A stretch of DNA of 64,000 bases from positions 2,914,001 to 2,978,000 of the forward strand of contig NZ_WWGH01000001.1 of the NCBI RefSeq assembly GCF_009865135.1, written 5' to 3'. Positions 50,323 through 61,500 of this stretch are shown one piece after another. The DNA comes from Streptomyces sp. SID8374 (GTDB lineage: Bacteria > Actinomycetota > Actinomycetes > Streptomycetales > Streptomycetaceae). A program made the position numbers and the translations under genes. How positions within the stretch are numbered: the stretch's first letter is position 1; the number at the start of each line of letters is the position of its first letter. Below the pieces are notes generated by a model. That model was not told the origin of the DNA. It was given only the letters and a program-made list of their open reading frames with translations, and made no database searches.

Positions 50323-51294
50323 TCAGTGGCGTTTGACGGGTACGTCGCCGGGGCGGAAGGCCAGCCGTGGGCCCTCCCCGGCCCAGCTGCCGCCCTCCAG
50401 GCGCCGCAGACTCACCATCAGATCCAGGGTCAGCCACCGCCCGAGCTCCGGATGTGCCGGATGGCTCCACAGCCCGGCCGGCCCGCGCAGCCCCTCCAGG
50501 AACTCCACCAGGTCCGCCACTCGCGCGTCACGGGCGGAGATGCCGGTGCGGGAGACCAGGTCGAGGACGAAGGCGAGGTCGAAGCGGGAGTGCAGGGAGA
50601 TGAAGCCGGTGGCCCGCTCGCGGCCGTGCAGCCGGGCGATCTCGGTGCCCACCGCCCACTCGTCGCGCGTCTCGCGCCGCAGCAGCAGATCGGCGGCGCG
50701 CCGGGCGGGTTCGGACCCGGCGCGGCCGGGGTGTCCGGCGAGGGCGGCGAGGGCGGCCTCGGTGTTGGCCCGGCAGCCCGGCGAGCCGGGCAGTCTGCGG
50801 TAGCCGGGGACGCTGCCGGGCTGCCCGGCCACCAGGCCGGTGGGCCAGGAGCCGTCGTCGTTCCGGCGCTCCAGCAGCCATGCGTAGCCGCGTTCGGCCC
50901 GGGGGTCGGTGGCCGCGCCGACGGCGGCGAGGCCGCGCAGGGGCAGGGAGACCTGGAGCGGGATCATCGTGTAGCGCTCGTCGGTGCGGAACGCGTCGAG
51001 GGGGAAGGAGCCGTCCGGGGCCTGCCGGTCGAAGACCCGCTCCACGAGGGCCGCCACCCGGGGGTGCCGCCGGTCCAGGCCCAGGTGGCCGAGGCGGCAG
51101 AGCAGCAGGCTCAGCTCCTGGAGCGGTTCCGGTTCGGCCGCGAGCAGCGCGCGCACCTGCGGGTCGTCGGCGCGGCGGGCGTCCAGGTCGGCCCGTTCGG
51201 GGTCGTCGGCCGGGACGTCCAGCAGCTCGGCCAGGACGCGGTGGCGCAGTGCGGGCGACCGGTCGCAGAGCAGCAGCCAGGCGGAACCGGTCAT
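50323..51294 (-). CDS. Alpha/alpha-toroid protein resembling prenyltransferase/terpene-cyclase repeats
   Basis: 323 residues. Repeated helical hairpins carry QW-like or prenyltransferase-like motifs: [30 protein letters not shown] and [11 protein letters not shown], spaced about 80 to 130 residues apart, with paired helices between. This is the barrel seen in squalene cyclases and protein prenyltransferase beta subunits, but the protein is half the length of a squalene cyclase and shows no DxDD catalytic motif. It may be a binding protein for the product or DNA, or an unusual cyclase. The start overlaps the end of the UvrA-like gene by four bases, so the two are made together. Confidence 0.7.
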   Translation of the reverse strand: MTGSAWLLLCDRSPALRHRVLAELLDVPADDPERADLDARRADDPQVRALLAAEPEPLQELSLLLCRLGHLGLDRRHPRVAALVERVFDRQAPDGSFPLDAFRTDERYTMIPLQVSLPLRGLAAVGAATDPRAERGYAWLLERRNDDGSWPTGLVAGQPGSVPGYRRLPGSPGCRANTEAALAALAGHPGRAGSEPARRAADLLLRRETRDEWAVGTEIARLHGRERATGFISLHSRFDLAFVLDLVSRTGISARDARVADLVEFLEGLRGPAGLWSHPAHPELGRWLTLDLMVSLRRLEGGSWAGEGPRLAFRPGDVPVKRH

Positions 51295-54200
51295 GACAGC
51301 ACCTCACGCAGGTACGGGGCGGTGGCCGTGTCGGCGGCGGCCAGTTGCTCGGGGGTGCCCTCGGCGACGATCCGCCCGCCGTCGGGGCCGCCGCCGGGGC
51401 CCAGTTCGATCAGGTGGTCGCAGCAGGCCAGCAGCGGGATGTCGTGGTCGACGACGAGCACACTGTGGCCCAGGGCCACCAGCCCTTCGAGCGCCCGCAC
51501 GAGCGCTGCCACGTCCCGGGCGTGCAGGCCGGTGGTGGGCTCGTCCAGGATGTAGAGCGCCGGCCGGGCCGGCGGCTTGGCGATCTCCCGTACCAGCTTG
51601 AGCCGTTGGCGCTCGCCGCCGGAGAGCGAGCCGGGCCCCTGGCCGAGGTTCAGGTAGCCCAGGCCCAGCCGGACGGCGGCGCGCAGCGGGGCGGCCACCG
51701 CCTCGTGGTCCTCCCAGAGTTCCAGGACCTCTTCGATGCTCAGCCGCTCCAGCTCGGGCAGGGTGTGGCCGCGTACGGCGAGTTCGCGGGCCTCCGCCCG
51801 GTAGCCGGTCGCCTCGCAGGCGTCGCAGGGCCGCTGCACCGAGGGCATGAACCCCATGTCCTCGGTCACCGTGCCCTTGCCCTTGCAGCCGTCGCAGCGC
51901 GGCTGGAGATCGGCCGCCGCCACCGCCCGCTCCCGGGCCGGGGCGGAGTCGAGGTAGGCGTCCCGCAGCGGGCCCAGCACTTTGAGGAAGGCGCCCGGGG
52001 AGGTGATGCCGACGCTGCTCTGGTCGGCGTTGCGGACCTGCTGGGGGGCGCCGTCGATCCGCTCGTGGCCGCCGGGGGCGACGGGGGTGGCGGCGGCCGA
52101 CGTGGTGAGCTTCTTCGGGGCGAGGGCGCGGGCCAGCACATCGATGGCCAGGCTGGACTTGCCCGATCCGGAGACCCCGCAGATGCCGGTCAGGACGCCG
52201 AGCGGGATACGTACGTCCTCGCCTTCGAGGTTGTTCTCGGTGGGCTTGCGGACCGTCATCCAGCCGGTGGGCCGGGCGCGGGCGGCGGTGGCGCGCCCGG
52301 GCAGCGGCGGGGCGAGCAGGGCGCGCGCCTGCGGCACCGCGCGGACCTGGGCGGCGGTGCCGGAGGCGAGGACCGTGCCGCCGTGGCGTCCGGCGGCGGG
52401 CCCCATCACGATGCGGTGGTCGGCGCGGTCGGCGAGCCGCAGGTCGTGGTCGACGAGGATCACGGTGTTCCCGTGGTCGCGCAGCTCCTCCAGGACCTGG
52501 CCGAGCACGTCCACCTCCCGGGGGTGCAGACCGCGCGAGGGCTCGTCCAGCAGGACGGTCATGCCGGTGAGTTCGGCGCCGAGCAGGGCGGTCAGCCGGA
52601 CCCGCTGGAGCTCTCCGGCGGAGAGGGTGTTGGCCGTCCGGTCGAGGTGGAGGTGGCCGAGTCCGACGCGGCCGAGGAAGCCGAGCCGGCGCAGGACCAC
52701 GGCGTGCGACCGGGCCGTCCAGCCGGGCGCGTCCGGGGGCAGCCGGAGCGCGGCGAGGGCGTCGCGCACCCGGTCGACCGGGGCGCGGTGCAGTTCGTGG
52801 CGGTTGAGCCCGGCCACCGTCTGGTCCAGGAACTCCGGGCGCAGCCGCCCGCCGCCGCATCCGGGGCAGGGCACCCGGTCGGTGTAGAGGCCGCCGACGT
52901 CCCAGCCCTCCATGATGCGGAAGACCCCGCGCCACAGGACGGTCGCCGAGGGCGTGACCCGGGACTCGGGCGAGAGGGTGACCTCCTCCTGCCCGAAGAG
53001 GAAGGCCTCCTGGGCGGGGGCGCTCATCTCCTGCCAGGGGGTGCGGGCCGGGTCGAAGCCGTACCGCTCGCCGAGGGCCAGCAGCGCCCAGTAGCCGCCG
53101 TTGGCGGGCTTGGAGAGGTAGGAGCGGGGATAGAACCCCGGTGAGTACAGGGCGCCGTCGCAGATCGGGCGGTCGGGCCGGTGGATCAGCCGCTCCACCA
53201 CGGGTACGGCCACCGATCCCATGCCGTGGCAGCGCAGGCAGGCCGCCTCGTACCGTACGGGCGAGAAGTCGGCCGGGTCGGCGGGGGGTCCGGGCCGCCC
53301 GCATCCGGCGCAGGCCCAGGCGCTGCCCGGCAGCGGGCCCGAACGGCGTTGCCCGCCACCGCAGTCGGGGCAGGTGCGGGCCCCCGCGTAGGCCAGGAGG
53401 ACGCCGAGGTGGGGGCTGAGGTCGGTGGTGGAGCCGACGGTGGCGCGCGGGCCGGGGGGACGCCCGTCGCCGCCGATGGCCAGGGTGGGGCCGAGGCCGG
53501 TGACCGCGCCCACGGCCGCCTCGGGGCCCTCGCGCACCGACTGGCGCTCGTACAGCGAGAGGGACTCCAGCAGCCGCCGGGTCGCCTCGGCCTCCAGGAC
53601 GTCCCGGACCAGGGAGGACTTGCCGGAGCCGGAGACGCCGACCACGGAGGTCATGGCGCCCTTGGGGATGCTGACCGACACATCCCGCAGGTTGTTGGCC
53701 CGGGCCCCGCGGATCTCCACCGATGTACGGGGGGCGCGCGGCGGGCGGGAGGGCCCGGCCGGGGCGGGCGGCGGTCCGGCGGGCGGGGCGGGGGGTCCGG
53801 CGTACTCCAGGCGGCCGCCCTCGGGCCCGCTGCCGGGGCCGATGCGGACCGTCCAGTCGGCCATCGCCGCGATGTCCTGGTTGTGTTCGACGACCACCAC
53901 CGTGCAGCCGCGTTCGGTGAGGGTCCGCAGCAGCGCCGCGAGCCGGGGCACGTCGGCCGGGTGCAGTCCGGTGGTGGGCTCGTCCAGGTGGACCAGCTGG
54001 GCGGGCTTGCCCGCCGCGATCTGCTTGGCGAGCTTGACGCGCTGGGCCTCGCCCCCGGAGAGGGTCGGGGAGGGCTGGCCGAGCTTCAGGTACTCCAGCC
54101 CGACGTCCCGCAGGGCGTGCAGGATGCGGCGGGCGCGGGCGTCGTGGGTGAAGAGGGGGAGGGCCTCGGCGACGCTGAGGTCGAAGACCTCGTCGATGGC

Positions 54201-56066
54201 GTAGCTCTCCCCGTCGGCGAGGGGGGCGCGGACGGCCAGGGCCTCGGCGGCGAAGCGGCGTCCGCCGCACGCCTCGCACTGCACCCACTCCGAGGGCAGG
54301 AAGCGGAGTTTGACCTCCACCGAGCCCATGCCCGCGCACTCGGGGCAGGCGCCCTCGGAGCGGTTGAAGGAGAAGGTGCCGGGGGCGACGCCGGTGGCGG
54401 CGGCGAGCACGGCCCGGATGCGGTCCGCGAGCCCCGTGTAAGTGGCCGGGTTGGAGCGGGGGTTGACGCCGATCGGCGACTGGTCGACGCTCTGCGGGGT
54501 GAGCGGGCCGCCCTCGATCGCCGTGCAGCCGACCGCCCCGCCCGCCTCCAGGGAGGCGACCAGGACCTCCCGGACCAGGGTGCTCTTCCCGGCGCCGGAG
54601 GGGCCGGTGACCACGGTGAGCGCGCCCACGGGGAAGGCGCAGTCGAAGCCGGTGAGGTTGTTCCGGGCGGCGCCCCGGACGGTGATCCAGCGCTCGCCGG
54701 TGCCGGAGCCGGGTGGCGGGGCGAGCCGTTCGCGGCCGGAGAACCAGCGGCCGGAGCGGGTGTCGGCGGCCCACAGCTCGACGGGGGTGCCGGTGAAGAC
54801 GACGCGCCCGCCGTCCGGTCCGGCCCCGGGGCCGATCTCGACGACCTGGTCGGCGCGGCCCACGGCGGTGCGGTCGTGCTCCACGAGCACCACCGGCCCG
54901 GCCAGCGCGCTGAGCCGGTCCATCAGCCGGGCCGCCTGGCCGGGGCCGAGGCCGATGGTCGGCTCGTCCAGGATGTGCAGCAGGTCCTCGACGTCGTTGG
55001 CCAGGAGCACCGCGATGCGCAGCCGCTGTGCCTCGCCGCGCGAGAGGGTCGGCGAGATCCGGTCGAGGGTGAGGTAGCCCAGCCCCAGGGAGGCCAGCGC
55101 CTCCAGCCGCCGCACCACATGGCGGACGGGGGCGGCGGCGTGCGCGGGCAGCACGGCACCGCCCAGCACCTCGGCGGCCCGGTCCACGTCGAGGCCGAGG
55201 AACGCGTCGAAGGCCAGCCCGCCGAGTTCGTAGGCGGCGGTCTCCGGCTCCCCGGTACGGAAGTCCTGCGGCCGCGCCGAGGGCAGCGGGGTGGCGCAGC
55301 CGGTGCAGATCCGGGCCCGGGAGAGGACCCGTGTCCCCTCCTCCGTACGGAAGATGACGTGGACCGGGCCGAGCGCGGCGACCGCGTCCAGCAGGGACCG
55401 GGCCTCCTTCGCGTCCCCGGTCGCGGTGAGCGTGCCGACGGGGACCTCCACGGTGTGCGGCACGTCGGGGTCCAGCCCGGCGCCGGACCAGGGCGCCCCG
55501 TCCACGGTGACGCCCTGGGGCCCGAACCGTTCGGCGAGACGGGCCAGCAGCCGGGCGTGGCTGCCGGTGGCACCGGCGACCAGGGGGGCGACGACCTCGA
55601 CGGGTCCGGCCCCGGCGGCGGCCCGCAGCCGGGTCAGCTGCTCCTCGGCCGGGACGATCTCCGTGACCGCACCGCACGTGGGGCAGCGCAGCGTGGCGAA
55701 GCGGGCGTAGAGGACCCGCAGGAAGGGGTGGATCCCGGCGGCCGTGGCCACGGTGGAGCGCGGGTTGCGGTTCAGGACGTTCTGGCCGACCGCGACGGCG
55801 GGGCGCAGCCCGTGCACCGCCCGCACCCGGGCCGCCCGGGCGGTGGCCGGGGCGCCGGCGAGGGCGGCCAGGAACCGGTGCCGGGCCTCGCGGTGGAGGG
55901 TGTCGAAGACCAGGGAGGACTTGCCGGAGCCGGAGGCCCCCACGACAGCTGTGATGCCCTCACCGAGGTCCACGTCGATGTCGCGGAGGTTGTTCTCCGT
56001 CGCGCCCTCGATCCGGAGCGCCGGACCCACCGCACCCGCTCCCACTGCCCGCCCTTCGCCGTTCAC
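51291..56066 (-). CDS. Tandem double UvrA-type ABC protein (likely self-resistance)
   Basis: 1591 residues, against about 950 for UvrA. Four ABC cassettes are present. Walker A motifs: GASGSGKSS (about 45), GPSGAGKST (about 492), GVSGSGKSS (about 812) and GVSGSGKSS (about 1300). Signatures: LSRGEAQR (343), LSGGEAQR (671), LSAGELQR (1150), LSGGERQR (1483), each followed by a LDEP Walker B. The Walker-to-signature distances alternate long-short-long-short, so this is two UvrA bodies in one chain. Zinc-type CxxC pairs (CPTCG, CPECAG, CPDCGG, CDGCKG) follow. UvrA-like DrrC and similar proteins protect producers of DNA-binding drugs. The GTG start follows GGAGGGG. Confidence 0.9.
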   Translation of the reverse strand: MNGEGRAVGAGAVGPALRIEGATENNLRDIDVDLGEGITAVVGASGSGKSSLVFDTLHREARHRFLAALAGAPATARAARVRAVHGLRPAVAVGQNVLNRNPRSTVATAAGIHPFLRVLYARFATLRCPTCGAVTEIVPAEEQLTRLRAAAGAGPVEVVAPLVAGATGSHARLLARLAERFGPQGVTVDGAPWSGAGLDPDVPHTVEVPVGTLTATGDAKEARSLLDAVAALGPVHVIFRTEEGTRVLSRARICTGCATPLPSARPQDFRTGEPETAAYELGGLAFDAFLGLDVDRAAEVLGGAVLPAHAAAPVRHVVRRLEALASLGLGYLTLDRISPTLSRGEAQRLRIAVLLANDVEDLLHILDEPTIGLGPGQAARLMDRLSALAGPVVLVEHDRTAVGRADQVVEIGPGAGPDGGRVVFTGTPVELWAADTRSGRWFSGRERLAPPPGSGTGERWITVRGAARNNLTGFDCAFPVGALTVVTGPSGAGKSTLVREVLVASLEAGGAVGCTAIEGGPLTPQSVDQSPIGVNPRSNPATYTGLADRIRAVLAAATGVAPGTFSFNRSEGACPECAGMGSVEVKLRFLPSEWVQCEACGGRRFAAEALAVRAPLADGESYAIDEVFDLSVAEALPLFTHDARARRILHALRDVGLEYLKLGQPSPTLSGGEAQRVKLAKQIAAGKPAQLVHLDEPTTGLHPADVPRLAALLRTLTERGCTVVVVEHNQDIAAMADWTVRIGPGSGPEGGRLEYAGPPAPPAGPPPAPAGPSRPPRAPRTSVEIRGARANNLRDVSVSIPKGAMTSVVGVSGSGKSSLVRDVLEAEATRRLLESLSLYERQSVREGPEAAVGAVTGLGPTLAIGGDGRPPGPRATVGSTTDLSPHLGVLLAYAGARTCPDCGGGQRRSGPLPGSAWACAGCGRPGPPADPADFSPVRYEAACLRCHGMGSVAVPVVERLIHRPDRPICDGALYSPGFYPRSYLSKPANGGYWALLALGERYGFDPARTPWQEMSAPAQEAFLFGQEEVTLSPESRVTPSATVLWRGVFRIMEGWDVGGLYTDRVPCPGCGGGRLRPEFLDQTVAGLNRHELHRAPVDRVRDALAALRLPPDAPGWTARSHAVVLRRLGFLGRVGLGHLHLDRTANTLSAGELQRVRLTALLGAELTGMTVLLDEPSRGLHPREVDVLGQVLEELRDHGNTVILVDHDLRLADRADHRIVMGPAAGRHGGTVLASGTAAQVRAVPQARALLAPPLPGRATAARARPTGWMTVRKPTENNLEGEDVRIPLGVLTGICGVSGSGKSSLAIDVLARALAPKKLTTSAAATPVAPGGHERIDGAPQQVRNADQSSVGITSPGAFLKVLGPLRDAYLDSAPARERAVAAADLQPRCDGCKGKGTVTEDMGFMPSVQRPCDACEATGYRAEARELAVRGHTLPELERLSIEEVLELWEDHEAVAAPLRAAVRLGLGYLNLGQGPGSLSGGERQRLKLVREIAKPPARPALYILDEPTTGLHARDVAALVRALEGLVALGHSVLVVDHDIPLLACCDHLIELGPGGGPDGGRIVAEGTPEQLAAADTATAPYLREVLS

Positions 56067-56125
56067 CGTTCACCGCCCGGCCCCTCCGGGACCACCGCCA
56101 CACCCGCCCAACCCTAGGGCCTGCT

Positions 56126-58543
56126 CTAGAAGTTGCTCAGCAACTTGGCCGCCTCCTCGTCGGACAGTCCGGCGACCAGTTCGAACAGGGCCGCCTCGAC
56201 CGCGTCGGCCACCCCCTCGACCGTCGGGTTGGCGAAGAAGCTCCGTACGGAGACCTGGACTTCGAAGGTCGTGTTGACCCGGTTGAGGAGCTGGAGGGAC
56301 TTCAGCGAGTTGCCGCCGACGGCGAAGAAGCTGTCCGTGCGGCCGACGTTCTCGATGCCCAGCACCTCCTTCCACAGGGCGACGACCTGCTCCTCCAGCG
56401 GGCTCTGCGGCTCCTCCGCCCCGGCCCGCGCCTGGCGGTCCTCCAGGGTCGGCGCGGGCAGCCGCAGCCGGTCGAGTTTCCCGGAGGGGGTGTGGGGCAG
56501 CTCCGGGAGCGGGACGTAGACGGCGGGCAGCATGAAGACGGGCAGCCGCTCCTCGGCGAAGGCCGCCAACTCCCCCACCAGCAGGGGCTCCTGGCCCTCG
56601 CCCACCACATAGGCGGCGAGCTGGGCGGCCCCGTCCTCGTCCTGGAAGACGGTCACCGCGCAGGCGCGCAGGGCCGGGTGGGCGCGGAGCACCGCCTCCA
56701 CCTCACCGGTCTCCACCCGGCAGCCGCGGATCTTCACCTGGTTGTCGGCCCGGCCGAGGTAGCGGATCTCGCCGTCCCCGTCGAGTGCCACCAGGTCCCC
56801 GGTGCGGTAGAGCCGTTCGCCGGGGGTGAGCGGGTAGGGGTGCGGCACGAAGCGGTCGGCGGTCTGGCCGGGCCGGTTCAGATAGCCGCGGGCCAGGCCG
56901 CCGGTGCCCGCCACGCACAGTTCGCCGGGGATACCGGGGGGTACCGGGCGCAGCGCCTCGTCCAGCACGAGGAGCCGGTAGATGCCGAGCGCCCGCCCGA
57001 TGGGCAGCCCGCCGGTGCCCTCGTACGAACGCCCCTCCCACCCGGCGACCTCGGAGGTCTCGGTCTGGCCGTAGAGGTTGTGCAGTTCGGCGTCGAAGCG
57101 CTCGGCGAACCGCTCCAGCAGATGGACGGAGGCCGCCTCGCCGGAGAGCTGCACCCACCGCAGGTCGGGGCAGGCCACCTCGGGGGCGAGGCTGAGGTAG
57201 GCGTCCAGCATCGAGGGCACGAAGTGGGCGAAGACGGTCCGCTCGGTGGAGAGCAGCCGGCTCAGGTGCACGACGTCGGACTCGGCGCCCGGGTCGGCCA
57301 TGAGGATGGTCGCGCCCGCGCTCAGCGGCCCGAATATCTCCCAGATCGCCACGTCGAAGATGAGCGGCGTCTTGTGGACGACCCGGTCTCCGGGGCGCAG
57401 CCCGTACCGCCGGCCCAGCCACTCCAGCCGGCCCGCCGCGCAACGGTGGTCCAGGACGGTCCCCTTGGGCGTACCCGTGGAGCCGGAGGTGTAGTAGACG
57501 TACGCGGCGTGCTCCGGCCGCACCTCCACCTCCGGGGCCTCGGCGCCGCCCGTCGCGGGCACCTCCACCAGCGGGATACCGAGGCCGCTCAGCCGGACGG
57601 CCTCCTCGCCCCGGACGACGACCGCGGCGGCCCGGGCGTCGGCGGTGATGACGGCGATCCGCTCGGCCGGCAGGGACGGCTCCAGCGGTACGAAGGCGGC
57701 GCCCAGCTTGAGGACGGCGAGCAGCGCCACCACCAGCTCCGGGGAGCGTTCGACGCTGACGGCGACCAGGCTCTCGGCTCCGATCCCGGCCTCCGCGAGG
57801 GAGCGGGCGAGCAGGTTGGCCCGGCCGTCCAGCTCGCCGTAGGTCGCGGACCGGCCGCCCGCCTCCACGGCGTCGGCCCCGGGGTCGCGGCGCGCCGCCT
57901 CCTCGAAGGCCAGGTGGATGGGGCGCAGCCCGGGGTACTCCTCGTGGCCGGTGTCGGCGGCGGCCGCGGCCTCGGCCTGCTGGGCGGGGGTGAGCAGGGC
58001 CAGGTGGTCCACGGTGGTGCCGGGGTGGCGTGCCCCGTCCAGGAGCAGGGTGGCGTAGTGGTCCGCCCAGGCGGCGGCCCGCCCGTCCTCGGCCACGGCG
58101 CCCGCCGCGTACCGTTCGCCCGCCTCGACGAGGTGGGCGGCGGGGGTGTCGGTGCGGGCGGGGTGGAAGAACAGCCGCTCCACGGTCCCGGCCGCGTCGT
58201 CCCCGGCCGGTGCGGTGGCCGGGGCGTCCTGGGCCAGCGCCCGGTCGGCGGTGCGCAGCAGCTCCGCGAAGGTGAGGTCGCCGGTCACCGTGACGGGCAC
58301 CACGTGCCCGCTGTCCGCGGCGGGCAGGACCTCGGCGTTCTCGCGGCGGCTGTGGCGGAAGCGGGTGGCGAGGAGGGCGGCGAGCAGGACGGCGGGGACG
58401 CCGACGCCGTGGCGGCGGGCGGCCTCGGCCACCTGCTCGCGGTCCTCGCCGGTGAGGCGGACGGCGGGGGCGGCCTCGGCGGCGGCTCCCTCCGTGCCAT
58501 ACGTCTTCTGCTGCGCCGGGTCGTTGACCTCGTCGTTGGCCAC
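56126..58543 (-). CDS. NRPS: truncated C remnant, A (Ser-like code), PCP
   Basis: 805 residues from a GTG preceded by GGGGAG. The first ~215 residues look like a fragment of a condensation domain (AEAARRHGVGVPAVLLAALLATR, VPVTVTGDLTFAELL) without any HHxxxDG motif, so it cannot condense. The A domain (about 225-690) is complete: YYTSGSTGTPKGTV, IFDVAIWEIF, NLYGQTETSE, YRTGDLVA and the Lys of PSGKLDRL. Its code reads D-V-W-H-Q-S-L-E-V-K, closest to serine types (DVWHxSL...). The PCP has VGGNSLKSL. The loaded residue must be used by a C domain on another protein. It is 26 bases after the upstream NRPS and 59 bases before the UvrA-like gene. Confidence 0.92.
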   Translation of the reverse strand: MANDEVNDPAQQKTYGTEGAAAEAAPAVRLTGEDREQVAEAARRHGVGVPAVLLAALLATRFRHSRRENAEVLPAADSGHVVPVTVTGDLTFAELLRTADRALAQDAPATAPAGDDAAGTVERLFFHPARTDTPAAHLVEAGERYAAGAVAEDGRAAAWADHYATLLLDGARHPGTTVDHLALLTPAQQAEAAAAADTGHEEYPGLRPIHLAFEEAARRDPGADAVEAGGRSATYGELDGRANLLARSLAEAGIGAESLVAVSVERSPELVVALLAVLKLGAAFVPLEPSLPAERIAVITADARAAAVVVRGEEAVRLSGLGIPLVEVPATGGAEAPEVEVRPEHAAYVYYTSGSTGTPKGTVLDHRCAAGRLEWLGRRYGLRPGDRVVHKTPLIFDVAIWEIFGPLSAGATILMADPGAESDVVHLSRLLSTERTVFAHFVPSMLDAYLSLAPEVACPDLRWVQLSGEAASVHLLERFAERFDAELHNLYGQTETSEVAGWEGRSYEGTGGLPIGRALGIYRLLVLDEALRPVPPGIPGELCVAGTGGLARGYLNRPGQTADRFVPHPYPLTPGERLYRTGDLVALDGDGEIRYLGRADNQVKIRGCRVETGEVEAVLRAHPALRACAVTVFQDEDGAAQLAAYVVGEGQEPLLVGELAAFAEERLPVFMLPAVYVPLPELPHTPSGKLDRLRLPAPTLEDRQARAGAEEPQSPLEEQVVALWKEVLGIENVGRTDSFFAVGGNSLKSLQLLNRVNTTFEVQVSVRSFFANPTVEGVADAVEAALFELVAGLSDEEAAKLLSNF

Positions 58544-58569
58544 GGAACTCCCCTTTCGGGACAGGTGGG

Positions 58570-61500
58570 TCACTGGCTGATGCCGTTCGTCTGGGCGATG
58601 GTGTGGGCGAGTTCGCCCAGGTTCTGCGTGGTGTAGATGTCGAGAAGGCTGATCCGGACGCCCAGGCGCTGCTTGATCCGGGCGCTCACCTGGGTGACGA
58701 GGAGGGAGTGGCCGCCCAGCGCGAAGAAGTTGTCCAGCAGCCCCACCCGGTCGCGGCGCAGCACGTCGGCCCAGATCTCCGCGAGCTCCTTCTCGACGGT
58801 GGTGGCCGGGCTGACGAAGTCGCCCTCGTCCGGGCCGTCGTCGGGATCGGGCAGCGCCGCCCGGTCGACCTTCCCGTTCACGGAGAGCGGGAGCGCGTCG
58901 AGGGTGACGAAGGCGCCCGGGACCATGTAGCCGGGCAGCCGGCCCGCGAGGTGTTCGCGGAGCGCCTCGGCGGTGACGGGCCGCGCGCCGACCACATGGG
59001 CGACGATCCGCTGCTCGCCCCCGGGCCCGGTGCGCACCCCGGCCACCGCCTGCTCCACATCGGGGTGGGCGGCAAGATGGGCCTCGATCTCGCCGAGTTC
59101 GATGCGGTGGCCGCGTACCTTGACCTGGTCGTCGGCGCGGCCCAGGCAGATGAGCTGGCCGTCGGCGGTCCACCGGACCAGGTCGCCGGTGCGGTACATC
59201 CGGGTGCCGGGCGCCCCGAAGGGGTCCGGCAGGAAGCGGTCGGCGGTCAGCCCCGGCCGGTTGAGGTAGCCGTGGGCCAGCCCCTCGCCCGCCAGGTGGA
59301 GTTCGCCGACGACGCCGACGGGGACCGGCTGCTGGGCCGCGTCCAGGACGTAGGCCCGGGTGTTGCGGAGGGGGCGGCCGATGGGCGGGGTCCCCTCGAT
59401 GGGGTCCGGGGAGGACCAGGCGGTGGCGTAGACGGTGGACTCGGTGGGGCCGTACAGGTTGGCGACGAGGCCTGCGCCGACGGCCCGGCCGATCTCGTTG
59501 GCGGCCTTGGCGGAGAGCGGCTCGCCCGCCAGGACCACCGTGCCGGCCTCGGCGCGCAGCCCCCCGGCCGCCTCGATCTGGGCCAGCGCCGAGGGGACGC
59601 CGCTGAGCAGGGAGGCGGTGTACGGTCCGGCGGCCGGGTCGGCCAGGTCCAGCAGGGAGGCGACGATCTCGACCGATCCGCCGGTCAGCAGCGGGCCGAA
59701 CATCTCGAAGACGGAGACGTCGAAGTTGAGCGAGGTGGCGGCCAGGACGTGGGAGAGCGGTTCACCGCCGAAGGCCTCGCCCGCCCAGGCCGCCAGGTTG
59801 GCGACGCTGCGGTGGGCGACGACCACGCCCTTGGGGCGCCCGGTGGAGCCGGAGGTGTAGATGGCGTACGCCGGGTGGCTCGGGTGCAGGGGCGCCGTGC
59901 GCTCGGCGTCGGTCAGTGCGCGGGCGTCGTGGGCCGCCACGGCGGCGGCGGTCGCGGGGTCGTCCAGGACCAGCAGCGGGCGTTCGCCGTCCGGGATGCG
60001 GTCGCGGGCCTGCGCCGAGGTGAGGACGAGCGCCGGATCGGCGTCGTCCAGCATCAGCGAGATCCGGTCGGCCGGGTAGGCGGGGTCGACGGGGACGTAG
60101 GCGGCCCCGGCCTTGAGCACCGCGAGGACGGCGACGACGATCCGTTCCGTACGCGGCAGGGCGACGGCCACGAAGTCCCCGGGGCCGATCCCCCGGGCGG
60201 CCAGGTGGCGGGCCAGCCGGTCGGCGTCCGCGTCGAGTTCCCCGTACGGCAGGGTGAGCGCGCCGTGCACGACGGCGGGCGCCCGGGGGGTGCGGGCGGC
60301 GACCTGTTCGAACAGGTCAGGCAGGGTGGCGTCGGGGATCTCGGCCTCGGTGTCGTTCCACTCCTCCAGGAGCAGCCGCCGCTCGCCCTCGCCGAGGATC
60401 GGGAGGGCTTCGAGGGCGGTGTCCGGGGCGTCGGCGACGGCTTCCAGCAGCCGCAGGTAGTAGGCGGCGAACCGTTCGGCGGTGGACCGGTCGAACAGCG
60501 AGGTGGCGAACTCCAGGTCGCCCGCCAGCTCGCCGTCCTCCGTCTCCCGCACGTACAGGGTCAGGTCGAACTTGGCCGACCGCGCCTGGGTCCCCACGGG
60601 TGACGGGGTGATCCGCACTCCGGTGGAGCCGGCGCCGGACTCCTCGGGGGAGGCCGCGTAGTAGCTGAAGGCGACCTGGAAGACCGGGTGGCCGGAGACG
60701 TCCCGGGCGGGCTGGACCTCGTCGACCAGCAGCTCGAAGGGGAGTTCCCGGTGGGCGTCGCCGCCGAGCACCGAGGCGCGGACCTGGTCCAGATGGGCGT
60801 CGAAGCGCTGCCCCGGAGCAATCTGCGAGCGGACCGGCAGGGTGTTGAGGAAGAGGCCGATCAGCTCGTCGGTGCCGATGTCGCCCCGGCCGCCGGAGAA
60901 GTAGCCCAGGCACAGGTCGTCCTGGCCGCTGAGCCGGTGCAGCAGGACGCTGAAGGCGGCCATGGTGGTCATGAACAGGGTGACCCGGCTGCGGCCGCTG
61001 AGGGCCCGCAGCCGTGCGGTGAGCGCGGCGTCCACCCGGAAGGCAACGGAGTCCCCGGCGAAGTCGGTGATGGCGGGGCGGGTCCGGTCGGTGGGCAGCT
61101 GGAGGGCGTGCGGGGCCCCGGCGAGGTACTGCTTCCAGTAGTAGAGGTGGTTGTGCAGCTCGGCGCCCTGGAGCTTGCGGCGCTGCCAGGAGGCGAAGTC
61201 GGCGTACTGGAGGCGGGGTTCGGGCAGGGGCGAGGGCTCGCCGCGCAGGAACGCCTCGTAGAGCGGGACGAGTTCGCCGACCAGCACGGCCGTGGAGTAG
61301 CCGTCGAAGGCGATGTGGTGGGCGTTGAGGAGCAGCAGGTGCTCCTCGGGCCCGGTCCGTACGGCGGTGACGCGGATGACCGGCCCCGTCTGGATGTCGA
61401 AGGAGATCCCCGCGTCCTCGCGCAGCAGCGCGTCGAGGGCGGCCTCGGGGTCCTCGGCCGCGGTGACGTCCGCGAACTCCAGCGGGCAGCCGCCCGGTTC

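Noticed and set aside
53181..56117. Long plus-strand open frame opposite the UvrA-like gene
   Set aside because: Low-complexity Gly/Ala/Arg translation without recognisable domains; the opposite strand has four ABC cassettes.
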